NCBI GenBank assembly: GCA_002353575.1
Contig: DEJQ01000022.1
Coordinates: forward strand, 64,317 to 75,785
Direction: 5' to 3'
Length of the DNA: 11,469 bases
Source of the DNA: Prevotellaceae bacterium UBA2744
Lineage (GTDB): Bacteria; Bacteroidota; Bacteroidia; Bacteroidales; Bacteroidaceae
Below, one piece after another: positions 1 through 7,137 of this stretch. Each line of letters begins with the position of its first letter. Position 1 is the first letter of the stretch. The notes beneath the pieces are model-generated. The model had not been told where the DNA came from, ran no database searches, and worked only from the letters and a program-made list of their open reading frames with translations. The position numbers were made by a program, and so were the translations under genes.

Positions 1-20
1 CCGACTCAGTTCCGACTCAG
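1..20. repeat. Two-copy direct repeat at window edge
   Basis: CCGACTCAG occurs at 1-9 and again at 12-20, an 11-bp period with TT between the copies. The window starts at the first base of a copy, so more copies may lie to the left. It could be the end of a tandem array or the 3' end of an upstream gene with a small repeat. No function can be assigned. Confidence 0.5.
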
Positions 21-41
21 AAGCGAGAAAATAGCTGTAAA

Positions 42-69
42 TTTTTCATAGTTATGAAAAACTTTTTTT
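42..69 (+). terminator. Weak AT-rich hairpin followed by T-run
   Basis: A perfect 9-bp inverted repeat (TTTTTCATA at 42-50, TATGAAAAA at 53-61) with a 2-bp centre is followed at 63-69 by seven T residues. The shape resembles a rho-independent terminator for a gene to the left. The stem is almost all A/T and would be weak, and the two A/T runs may be incidental in an AT-rich intergenic region. No GC-rich terminator hairpin is visible elsewhere in the first 361 bases. Confidence 0.25.
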
Positions 70-262
70 CTGGTTAGAGTGCAAAAATTCCTTAGTTAGC
101 CGATTTTTTTGTAATGCTTATGGCGAACTAATGTCAGATAAAGGAAAAGTGTCGATTCTTCATCGGTGTACTAAGTGCAAAATGTGATTCCAGGCGCCCT
201 TAACTCGAATGGCGGTAGTCCATTGGTGGTATTTAGTGTGTAACTGTCAAATTTTTACTCTC
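70..262. other. Non-coding upstream region with inverted repeat
   Basis: No convincing gene is visible between the window edge and 361. An imperfect inverted repeat is present: TTAGTTAGCC at 92-101 and GGCGAACTAA at 122-131 (9 of 10 pairs match) around a 20-base loop containing a T-run. Smaller stems (CGAT 153-156 with ATCG 162-165; CGCC 195-198 with GGCG 211-214) could be chance. The stretch could be a long 5' region, a small RNA, or plain spacer DNA. I see no degenerate CRISPR repeat in it. Confidence 0.35.
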
Positions 263-266
263 GTTT

Positions 267-300
267 TTTGCTGTAATTTATCAGAAAGTTTGTAGCTTTG
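267..300 (+). promoter_or_regulatory. Bacteroides-type promoter for the WYL gene
   Basis: TAGCTTTG at 293-300 matches the Bacteroidota -7 consensus TAnnTTTG exactly. TTTG at 267-270 lies 22 bases upstream and can serve as the -33 element, at slightly longer spacing than the usual value of about 19-21. Transcription would begin about 50 bases before the regulator's ATG at 362. The consensus is known biology; its use here is inferred. Confidence 0.5.
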
Positions 301-361
301 TGTTATGCAAATTGTTCAAGTCTAAACAAAAACGACTATTAATACAGAATTCAGATGATTT

Positions 362-1267
362 ATGAAAACTCCTGAACTATTTAAGGAATATATTTGGTTG
401 TTGAATACGATTCATCAGGCTGGAAAGATAACTTTCGCTGCTATTAATAAGAAGTGGCTGCGCATGGAAATGAGCTGTGGTGTGGAGATTTCCAGAACGA
501 CGTTTAACCGCCATAAAGATGCCATAGAAGACATCTTTGGCATCATTATAGAATGCGATAAGAAAGATGGATACAAGTATTATATAGCCAACAAGTCCGT
601 GCTTCGCGAAGATACTATTCAAAACTGGATGCTATCATCCCTAACGGTTCATACGGCAGTTCAAGAAGGTGTCAGCCTTCAGAAACGGATACTGTTAGAA
701 AGTATTCCGTCTGGATACAAATACTTGCAATCTATACTGGAAGCGATGAAAACCAATCTTCGCATCACCTTTACATATCAGAAATATAACGAAGCAGAAA
801 CAAAAAAATATTCTGATGCAGAACCCTATTGTCTGAAACTATACAAACAAAGATGGTATATGCTGGTGAAGGTCAAACAACAATTCCGTATTTTCTCCCT
901 GGACCGTATCAAGCATTTGGAAGTGTTAGCGCAGACCTTCCAACTCGAAAAAGACTTTGATGCAGAAGAGTACTTTCATAACAATTATGGTGTCTTTCGT
1001 GATGATACAATGCCTCCTCAAGAAGTGACTATTAGAGTTTCTAAATCAGAACGTCCCTATATTAGAGACTTACCTCTTCACCATTCGCAGAAAGAAATAG
1101 TTACTACTGATGAGTATTCTGACTTTTCTTATTACCTTTCGCCATCAGATGACTTTATAGGCGAAATACTTCGAAAGAAAGACCGCCTTTATGTCATATC
1201 TCCTATAGAACTACGTGAAAAAGTGCTCAAAAGCATTAAAGAAATGGCAAAAAATTACGAAAAGTAG
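362..1267 (+). CDS. WYL-domain transcriptional regulator of the CRISPR locus
   Basis: This 301-aa protein has the WYL-regulator layout. An N-terminal winged-helix-like DNA-binding region covers about 1-80. A WYL core covers about 125-200, with RWYMLVK around W165-Y166 (Met in place of the usual Leu) and FRIFSLDRI at 175-183. A C-terminal WCX-like region covers about 220-295. WYL proteins act as ligand-responsive DNA-binding regulators and often sit beside CRISPR-Cas and other defence genes, where several control cas expression or modulate effectors. Here the gene is directly upstream of cas3, same strand, 72 bp away, so control of the cas promoter is the natural guess. The ATG at 362 follows an AT-rich leader without a Shine-Dalgarno sequence, which is normal for Bacteroidota. 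Ligand and direction of regulation (repressor or activator) are unknown. Confidence 0.85.
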   Translation: MKTPELFKEYIWLLNTIHQAGKITFAAINKKWLRMEMSCGVEISRTTFNRHKDAIEDIFGIIIECDKKDGYKYYIANKSVLREDTIQNWMLSSLTVHTAVQEGVSLQKRILLESIPSGYKYLQSILEAMKTNLRITFTYQKYNEAETKKYSDAEPYCLKLYKQRWYMLVKVKQQFRIFSLDRIKHLEVLAQTFQLEKDFDAEEYFHNNYGVFRDDTMPPQEVTIRVSKSERPYIRDLPLHHSQKEIVTTDEYSDFSYYLSPSDDFIGEILRKKDRLYVISPIELREKVLKSIKEMAKNYEK

Positions 1268-1281
1268 AAAAAACTTGAGAC

Positions 1282-1300
1282 TGTACCATGATTTGGAACA
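1282..1300. promoter_or_regulatory. Imperfect inverted repeat, candidate operator
   Basis: TGTACCA (1282-1288) and TGGAACA (1294-1300) form a 7-5-7 inverted repeat with one mismatch. It ends 9 bases before the -7 box of the cas3 promoter and covers the place where a -33 element would sit. That is where a repressor or class II activator would bind. The neighbouring WYL regulator is the obvious candidate ligand. The same motif was not clearly found upstream of the WYL gene itself. Confidence 0.35.
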
Positions 1301-1309
1301 GGGTGACAT

Positions 1310-1317
1310 TATCTTTG
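1310..1317 (+). promoter_or_regulatory. Candidate cas operon promoter (-7 box)
   Basis: TATCTTTG matches the Bacteroidota -7 consensus TAnnTTTG exactly, and begins 30 bases before the cas3 ATG. The only nearby TTTG (1292-1295) is 14 bases upstream, too close for a normal -33 element, so this promoter may need an activator or be weak. It would drive cas3 through cas2, because no other clear intergenic gap exists before the leader. Confidence 0.5.
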
Positions 1318-1339
1318 TATCCAAAAAGAAACTGTAAGG

Positions 1340-3562
1340 ATGGAATATTACGCTCATATCACTCCAACAAGTGACAACGAGAAAGAGCAGAGAGTGCAAT
1401 CTTTGGAAGATCATAGTACTCATGTCGCTGAACTCGCAGCACAGTTTGCTGCTGAGTTTGGATGTGGTGATATTGCGCGTATCATGGGACTGCTTCACGA
1501 CAAAGGAAAGGAGCAGACTGAATGGCAGAAATATATTCAAGGCGTGACGGGATATAATCCGAAATATGCAAATATAAAAAGTGGCCCGAATCATGCCTAT
1601 GTGGGGGCGTTGTTGGCACATAAGCAATATCCTGCATTTACTTCTTTTTTAGCCTATCCAATTATGGGACACCATGCTGGTTTATATAATTACTATGACT
1701 ATGATGAAATAATAAACAGGAAAGCAATTCCTTCTGATATTAATACTGAAGAATTGGGCATATCACTTCATAATTTGAATTTTAAAAGCATCAAGCCATA
1801 CGAGTATAACCATATTATCCGCATGTTCTTTTCTTGTTTGGTGGATGCAGACAGACTTGATACAGAAGCATTCACGAATCCAAAGCAGGCCGTTCTGCGA
1901 TTTGGCAAGAAAACACTCCAAGAACTGGCTCCACTACTCGACAAATATTTAGCAAATAAACAAAACAAAATTAAAGAAAAACAACAAGAGAATACAATTG
2001 TCAATCTTGTACGTAACCAAGTACAACAAGAATGTAGGAAAAAGTCTATTGGTGAGCCAGGTTTTTACAGTCTTACAGTTCCAACAGGAGGTGGAAAAAC
2101 CCTCTCCTCTCTTGTTTGGGCAATAAACCATGCTATTCATCATGGCAAGAAACGAATCATTATAGCTATCCCTTATACAAGTATCATTGTGCAAACAGCA
2201 CAAGTATTGCGAGAGGCTTTTGGGGATGAGAATGTTTTGGAACATCACTCAAACATATCATACGAGTCTCTTTGTGATAAGGAGGAAAAAGACGAGGGCA
2301 AGTTAACCCAGCAAATGAAGCTTGCCACAGAGAATTGGGATTATCCAATCATTGTAACAACCAACGTTCAGTTGTTTGAGTCGATGTATTCCAACAAGCC
2401 CACTCCATGCAGAAAATTGCACAATCTCAGTAATAGTGTTTTGATTCTTGACGAAGTTCAGACATTACCAACAGATTTCTTACAACCCATCGTTAACGCA
2501 CTGAAGACCTATCAGCGGCTATTTGGTATGTCGGTTCTATTCACAACTGCAAGCCAACCCGTTTTAGAAGGAACGCATCAAGGCACGACACCGCGAATCA
2601 TGCTGGACGGCATTGATAAAGTAACAGAAATAATTCCCGACGGGTTTGACCTCCACGATAAACTCCGTCGTGTAGTTCTGCATTTCGATGAACACCAAAG
2701 CTCATACGATGATATTGCAAAAAGAATGATGAAATACAATCGCGTGCTCTGTATTGTAAATTCACGTCGTGCTGCAAAGGAGATATTTGATTGTCTTCCT
2801 GATGATGAATATAAATATCATCTTTCTCGGCTTATGTGTCCCATACACGTAAGGGAAACAATAACGGAAATTTCCGAAAGACTGAAGAACCCTCAAAATA
2901 AGATAAGAGTTGTATCAACGCAACTAATAGAAGCCGGAGTTGATATTGATTTTCCTGTTGTGCTCCGTCAAGAGATAGGTCTTGACTCGATTTTACAATC
3001 AGCAGGACGATGCAATCGTGAAGGAGCAGCAGTAAGTGGTGAAGTATACGTGTTTTCTTTGAATGAGAAAGGTGATAGTCCTAAAGGATTTATGGAGAAG
3101 TCTAATAATGCAAGAAAACGCTTATCCAAAGACCAGGACTGGTTTTCTCCTGATGCTATGACAGCATATTTCTTAAAACTTTACAAAGGTTATACTGAGA
3201 CCTTTGACAAAGTGGATATAAAAAAGAAATTAGAATGTCCATGCTATTACCTCTTCAAAACAGTTGGTGAAAAATTCAAATTGATTGATGACAACACAAG
3301 AAGTGTCATTGTAAACTATGGTGATGCAGAGATGCTTGTTAATCAAGTAAAACAAAAAGGTGTTACTTATGAGTTGATGAATGCATTAGGAAAATACACA
3401 GTAAATGTTAGTAAAAGCAACTTTGAACTTTTGAAAGATGCTTTTGACAAAGGCGAAAGAATCCCGGAAGGACTATTCTTTTTGATGAACAAAGGACAGT
3501 ACGACAATCGAACAGGCTTAATTTTACAAAATATGTATATAGAAGATGTTTACACAAAATAA
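1340..3562 (+). CDS. cas3: CRISPR-associated helicase/nuclease Cas3 (type I-C)
   Basis: Cas3 is recruited by the target-bound surveillance complex, nicks the displaced strand and degrades DNA while translocating. The 740-aa protein is a full HD-helicase fusion. The HD nuclease domain (about 1-200) shows H25/H28, the HD pair H53-D54 in LLHDKGK, H85, H111-H112 and D169. The superfamily 2 helicase follows, with Walker A VPTGGGKT at 247-254, a DEVQ Walker B box at 371-374, TAS motif III at 403-405, and motif VI QSAGRCNR at 553-560. No catalytic motif is missing and no frameshift is seen. The ATG at 1340 is preceded by AAGG directly and lies just downstream of the candidate promoter. Its 3' end overlaps the longest cas5 reading frame by 17 bp. 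It is first in the operon, as is typical of I-C loci. Confidence 0.97.
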   Translation: MEYYAHITPTSDNEKEQRVQSLEDHSTHVAELAAQFAAEFGCGDIARIMGLLHDKGKEQTEWQKYIQGVTGYNPKYANIKSGPNHAYVGALLAHKQYPAFTSFLAYPIMGHHAGLYNYYDYDEIINRKAIPSDINTEELGISLHNLNFKSIKPYEYNHIIRMFFSCLVDADRLDTEAFTNPKQAVLRFGKKTLQELAPLLDKYLANKQNKIKEKQQENTIVNLVRNQVQQECRKKSIGEPGFYSLTVPTGGGKTLSSLVWAINHAIHHGKKRIIIAIPYTSIIVQTAQVLREAFGDENVLEHHSNISYESLCDKEEKDEGKLTQQMKLATENWDYPIIVTTNVQLFESMYSNKPTPCRKLHNLSNSVLILDEVQTLPTDFLQPIVNALKTYQRLFGMSVLFTTASQPVLEGTHQGTTPRIMLDGIDKVTEIIPDGFDLHDKLRRVVLHFDEHQSSYDDIAKRMMKYNRVLCIVNSRRAAKEIFDCLPDDEYKYHLSRLMCPIHVRETITEISERLKNPQNKIRVVSTQLIEAGVDIDFPVVLRQEIGLDSILQSAGRCNREGAAVSGEVYVFSLNEKGDSPKGFMEKSNNARKRLSKDQDWFSPDAMTAYFLKLYKGYTETFDKVDIKKKLECPCYYLFKTVGEKFKLIDDNTRSVIVNYGDAEMLVNQVKQKGVTYELMNALGKYTVNVSKSNFELLKDAFDKGERIPEGLFFLMNKGQYDNRTGLILQNMYIEDVYTK

Positions 3563-4367
3563 GTATCAGCAAGTTATGGAATATACAGATAAGGAGTTTT
3601 GCTTAGAGGTGTGGGGGCCGATGGCTTGTTTTACTCGCCCTGAACTGAAAGTGGAGCGAGTGAGTTACGATGTTATTACACCATCTGCGGCACGCGCTAT
3701 CTTTGAGGCTATATTTTGGAAACCCGCCATTCATTGGCAGGTAACAAAAATAGAGGTTCTTAACCCCATCAAATGGGCATCAATCAGAAGGAACGAATTG
3801 AAATTTAACAAGCAGGAGTCCTTTTTCATAGAGGAGGAAAGGACACAACGTAATACGCTCTTGCTGGCGAATGTCCGTTATCGGATATACGCTTTATTGA
3901 AGTTTATTCCTATACAAAAACGGATTGAATGTAACGGGTTATATGAAAAGTGGTACGACCAGCAAAAAGGAAACTATAAAGAATCTCTAAACCCAAAGAT
4001 TGACGGTGAAGAGGTTTCTTTACTCCGCAAGGACGAAAATCCAGCAAAGTATAATGCAATGTTTGAGAGAAGGGCAAGAATGGGGCAATGCTTCAAACAG
4101 CCCTATTTCGGCACAAGGGAGTTTGCTGCCTCTTTTAGATTTGTTGACCCAGACGAAGCTCCATTAAACTCAGACAAATGCTATTATGTTGATAAAGGGG
4201 TAATCAACTTGGGAATAATGTTCTATGACTGGGATTTCTCAAAAATTTATAATCCGGAAAAGCAAAACGTTGATTACAAGAAAGCTATGCCTTTGTTTTA
4301 CAGAGCAAAAATGAATAATGGAATAATAACAGTTCCACCCTTAAACAGCCAGGAGATAATAAGATGA
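3546..4367 (+). CDS. cas5c: Cas5 (Cas5d type), pre-crRNA endonuclease of type I-C
   Basis: In type I-C, which lacks Cas6, Cas5d cuts pre-crRNA at the base of the repeat hairpin and then caps the 5' handle in the complex. The family signature is strong: CLEVWGPMACFTRPELKVER at 19-38, YDVITPSAARAIFEAIFWKP at 41-60, and GQCFKQPYFGTREF at about 180-193. Y41 is a candidate for the catalytic tyrosine. Where I recall related proteins having Lys-His, this one has K168-Y169 (AKYNAMF). Two starts are possible: 3546, which overlaps cas3 by 17 bp, or ATG 3576, giving 263 aa and a 13-bp gap. Conservation begins after both, so it does not decide. The stop overlaps the cas8c start as ATGA, suggesting coupled translation. 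Confidence 0.95.
   Translation: MFTQNKYQQVMEYTDKEFCLEVWGPMACFTRPELKVERVSYDVITPSAARAIFEAIFWKPAIHWQVTKIEVLNPIKWASIRRNELKFNKQESFFIEEERTQRNTLLLANVRYRIYALLKFIPIQKRIECNGLYEKWYDQQKGNYKESLNPKIDGEEVSLLRKDENPAKYNAMFERRARMGQCFKQPYFGTREFAASFRFVDPDEAPLNSDKCYYVDKGVINLGIMFYDWDFSKIYNPEKQNVDYKKAMPLFYRAKMNNGIITVPPLNSQEIIR
4351..4355 (+). promoter_or_regulatory. Shine-Dalgarno-like AGGAG before cas8c
   Basis: AGGAG ends 8 bases before the cas8c ATG at 4364 and lies inside the last codons of cas5. This is the clearest ribosome-binding sequence in the operon, where most other genes have A/T-rich upstream regions. It supports the start at 4364. Confidence 0.45.
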
Positions 4368-6220
4368 TACTACAAGCTTTATATGACTATTATGATAGGC
4401 TAAATGATTGGCAAGAGGGTTACCTTGCACCAATAGGCTTTGAAGACAGAGAGATCGGTTATGTAATTGTTATAGACAGAAATGGCCGTTTTCTCGAAAT
4501 GGAAGATTATAACAACCAAGGAGGAGGCGCACAAAAATTTCGTGTGGTACAATATATTGAAAGAACCAGTAATGCTTCTGAAGTTGCCTACGTGTTTTGG
4601 GATACTCCTGAATATGTTATCAATTTGTCGGGTAAAACAATAGCAGATGAAACTCAAGCAAAGACAAAGACATTCGCTTCAAAAGTTGATTCTTTCTACG
4701 AAATGTATCCTAACAATCAGGAATTCAAAGCTGTGTCTCTTTTTTATAAAAAGAAAGAATACTTGAATCCCAAACTCATAGAATCTAAGGAATTCAAAAG
4801 AATTGTGAGTTCAGAACCAATAGTTAGATATATGTCTTTCAAGATTGAAGGACAAGATAATATTGTTGCTGCGCATGATGATTTATATGACTATGTGAGA
4901 AGACAATATGAAAAGAAACAATATGATGGTACTGAAAGTAAGAATAGAGGTACTTGTTTCATTACAGGAAAACCAAATATGCCTTTGGCAAACAATTCAA
5001 GCGTAGTTAATATATTTGACAGTGCTGCTACATCAAAACTGTTGTCTTACAATTTTGGTAGCGCCAACTCTTATGGAAGAAAGGATATAGGAAACTTTCC
5101 AATTTCTATCGAAGCTGATTCAAAAATCTATAATGCTTTTCGTTATCTTCTACGTCGAGGGTCTGAGAGCAAACAGCTTTACGTCACTCTGGCCCACGCA
5201 AATGGAAAAAGACGGAAAAACAACACGCTTATTGTGAACCGAACGATGCTATTTTGGGCATCTTCCAATAGTATTGACTCTCAGCAAATAGAAGAGTTAG
5301 CATGTGATGCAATTGACAATAGAGACAACCCTGACCTCAAAACCGAGCAAGTCAATAACTTATTCAATATTATTTTGAGCGGTCAGAATCCAAATGTTAG
5401 TGATGACAAATTCTACTTGCTTGGTTTAGCACCTAATGGTGCCCGAATTGCCGTGGTTTATTGGAGAGAATGCACATTGAAAGAATTTGCTGAAAAACTG
5501 AAACAACATTTCTTTGATACGGAGGTGGCTGACTATCGACATAATGATAGGAGAGGTTCGTTTTACCAAGGAATGTATTCTTTCTTGGGGTCTGTAGTAA
5601 AAGATGGTAGAATATCCGAACTTCCTCCGAGGTTGGTAGAAGCTCTTTTGAAGAGTATCATACAGGACACTCCATATCCTGAATCATTATACCAAGCGTG
5701 CTTAAGCAGAATAATAGCAGAAAGAAAAGTTACAATTTCAAGGGCTGCTCTATTAAAGGGCTACTTGAATCGTAAATATATGCGATTGAATAATAATTAC
5801 CAAATCATTACACCCATGTTGAATAAAGAAGAAACAAATCAAGGTTATCTTTGCGGTCGTTTGTTCGCCGTATATGAATACGCCCAAGAGAGAAGTTTGA
5901 AAGATGAAGGTGGAAAATCTACGCTAAGAGACAGATTTTTTAGTTCTGCATTAACACGCCCTCAAACAACTTTTATCGAATTATCGAAAATCTTGAATTA
6001 TTACTACTCTAAAATCATGAGCCAGTCTCTTGTGAAAAGACTCAAGAAAACTGAGTATGAAATTATAGAGAAATTCGACTCTCGCGGTTTTCCTCCAACA
6101 CTTAATAAGGATGAGCAGGGCCGATTTGTTATAGGGTATTACCACCAGAGAGGAGATTTTGAATATAAGCCACAAAACGAGAGTGACAGTGAAAAGAGTA
6201 ATGAAGTTGAAATTAGTTAA
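4364..6220 (+). CDS. cas8c: Cas8c (Csd1), large subunit of type I-C Cascade
   Basis: Cas8c recognises the PAM and helps recruit Cas3. The 618-aa length fits the Csd1 family. Recognisable blocks are the N-terminal ALYDYYDRL (about 5-13), GTCFITGKP at 196-204 (the family's Cys-x-x-TG segment), SYGRKDIGNFPISIEADSKI around 236-255, and YLLGLAPNGARIAVVYW at 351-367. The C-terminal helical part has GYLCGRLFAVYEY at 494-506, FFSSALTRPQTTFIEL at 525-540 and FPPTLNKDEQGRFVIGYYHQ at 576-595. It starts inside the cas5 stop (ATGA) with AGGAG upstream. Cas7 follows after 20 bp. In characterised I-C systems the 3' part of this gene is also translated separately as Cas11c. No disruption is seen. Confidence 0.95.
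   Translation: MILQALYDYYDRLNDWQEGYLAPIGFEDREIGYVIVIDRNGRFLEMEDYNNQGGGAQKFRVVQYIERTSNASEVAYVFWDTPEYVINLSGKTIADETQAKTKTFASKVDSFYEMYPNNQEFKAVSLFYKKKEYLNPKLIESKEFKRIVSSEPIVRYMSFKIEGQDNIVAAHDDLYDYVRRQYEKKQYDGTESKNRGTCFITGKPNMPLANNSSVVNIFDSAATSKLLSYNFGSANSYGRKDIGNFPISIEADSKIYNAFRYLLRRGSESKQLYVTLAHANGKRRKNNTLIVNRTMLFWASSNSIDSQQIEELACDAIDNRDNPDLKTEQVNNLFNIILSGQNPNVSDDKFYLLGLAPNGARIAVVYWRECTLKEFAEKLKQHFFDTEVADYRHNDRRGSFYQGMYSFLGSVVKDGRISELPPRLVEALLKSIIQDTPYPESLYQACLSRIIAERKVTISRAALLKGYLNRKYMRLNNNYQIITPMLNKEETNQGYLCGRLFAVYEYAQERSLKDEGGKSTLRDRFFSSALTRPQTTFIELSKILNYYYSKIMSQSLVKRLKKTEYEIIEKFDSRGFPPTLNKDEQGRFVIGYYHQRGDFEYKPQNESDSEKSNEVEIS
5816..6220 (+). CDS. cas11c: Candidate internal start for Cas11c small subunit
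   Basis: Type I-C complexes contain a small subunit, Cas11c, made by translation from within cas8c, and no separate cas11 gene exists here. M485 of Cas8c (ATG at 5816) would give a 134-aa product beginning just before the conserved GYLCGRLFAVYEY helix, about the size of known Cas11c. The upstream bases are A/T-rich without Shine-Dalgarno, as usual in Bacteroidota. Alternatives in the same frame are ATG 5780 (M473, 146 aa) and ATG 5573 (M404, 215 aa, with AAGGA abutting it but longer than expected). The existence of Cas11c is inferred from the family; the exact start is a guess. Confidence 0.4.
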   Translation: MLNKEETNQGYLCGRLFAVYEYAQERSLKDEGGKSTLRDRFFSSALTRPQTTFIELSKILNYYYSKIMSQSLVKRLKKTEYEIIEKFDSRGFPPTLNKDEQGRFVIGYYHQRGDFEYKPQNESDSEKSNEVEIS

Positions 6221-6240
6221 ACACCTAAAATAATAACAAA

Positions 6241-7131
6241 ATGATTAGCAATAGAATTGATTTTATTTACATTTTTGATGTAAAGGATGGCAATCCCAAT
6301 GGTGATCCAAATGCAGATAACATGCCCAGAATTGATGACGAGACTGGACAAGGGTTAGTAACAGATGTTTGCCTAAAACGTAAAGTGCGTAATTACGTTC
6401 TTGCCAAGAAAGAAATGCAGGAAGGATTTGATATTTATATTAAAGAAAGAGCAGTTCTTGATTCCGTTGTCAATGATGTGTATAAAGAAAATAGTGTCAA
6501 GAATGCCACAAAGGAAAACAAAAGAATTGTAGCACAGAAAGTGTTGTGCCAAAAGTATTATGATGTTAGAACTTTTGGAGCAGCAATAACGACAACTGGC
6601 AAACAAGATCAAGTGAGAGGCCCTATACAGTTTACTTTTGCCCGTTCTGTTGATCAGATTCAAGCTAAACCTAATACCATAACAAGGATGGCAGCAACTA
6701 AAAAAGCTGATAGCAATTCAGATAATCCTGAAGATGAAGTGAAGCAGAAGGAAAGAACAATGGGAAACAAATTCATTGTTCCCTACGGTCTCTACGTATG
6801 CCATGGCTTTATTTCAGCCAATCTTGCTAAGCAGACAGGCTTTTCTGAAGATGATTTGAAACTGTTCTGGGACGCACTGGAGAATATGTTCGATGTTGAC
6901 CGTTCTGCAGCACGTGGGCTAATGAGCGCTCAGAAACTCATAGTGTTCAAGCATAGCTCAATGTTGGGTAACGCTCCTGCTGACAAACTCTTCAAACTTG
7001 TTAATATTCAGCTTAAGGACAAGACAAAGGTTCCACGTTCAGTTGATGATTACAACTTACCAAATTTAGAGGATATAAAAGAGGGGCTTAAAAATATATC
7101 CGACCAAATTGAAGTTGAAGAAATGATCTAA
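6241..7131 (+). CDS. cas7c: Cas7 (Csd2), backbone subunit of type I-C Cascade
   Basis: Cas7 polymerises along the crRNA spacer and forms the backbone of the surveillance complex. The 296-aa sequence carries the Csd2 hallmarks: VKDGNPNGDPNADNMPRID at 14-32, TGQGLVTDVCLKRKVRNYV at 35-53, DVRTFGAA at 108-115, QVRGPIQFTFARS at 124-136 and FDVDRSAARGLMSAQKL at 217-233. The length is normal for the family. The ATG follows an A-rich tract (AATAATAACAAA) typical of Bacteroidota starts. It is the last AT-rich interference gene: 6481-6540 has 18 G+C of 60. The stop is only 6 bp from the next start, which belongs to a RhuM-family gene and not to cas4 as expected. Confidence 0.97.
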   Translation: MISNRIDFIYIFDVKDGNPNGDPNADNMPRIDDETGQGLVTDVCLKRKVRNYVLAKKEMQEGFDIYIKERAVLDSVVNDVYKENSVKNATKENKRIVAQKVLCQKYYDVRTFGAAITTTGKQDQVRGPIQFTFARSVDQIQAKPNTITRMAATKKADSNSDNPEDEVKQKERTMGNKFIVPYGLYVCHGFISANLAKQTGFSEDDLKLFWDALENMFDVDRSAARGLMSAQKLIVFKHSSMLGNAPADKLFKLVNIQLKDKTKVPRSVDDYNLPNLEDIKEGLKNISDQIEVEEMI

Positions 7132-7137
7132 TCGCCT

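Noticed and set aside
1..361. Degenerate CRISPR repeat or CreTA/CreR-type regulatory RNA upstream of the locus
   Set aside because: GGCGCCCTTA at 193-202 resembles part of the repeat, but there is no GGATTGAAAC handle or second half-repeat beside it. The match is too short to support.
1211..1627. 138-codon minus-strand frame across the WYL-cas3 gap
   Set aside because: It covers the ends of two real genes, is rich in Phe/Cys/His as antisense frames of AT-rich genes often are, and has no domain.
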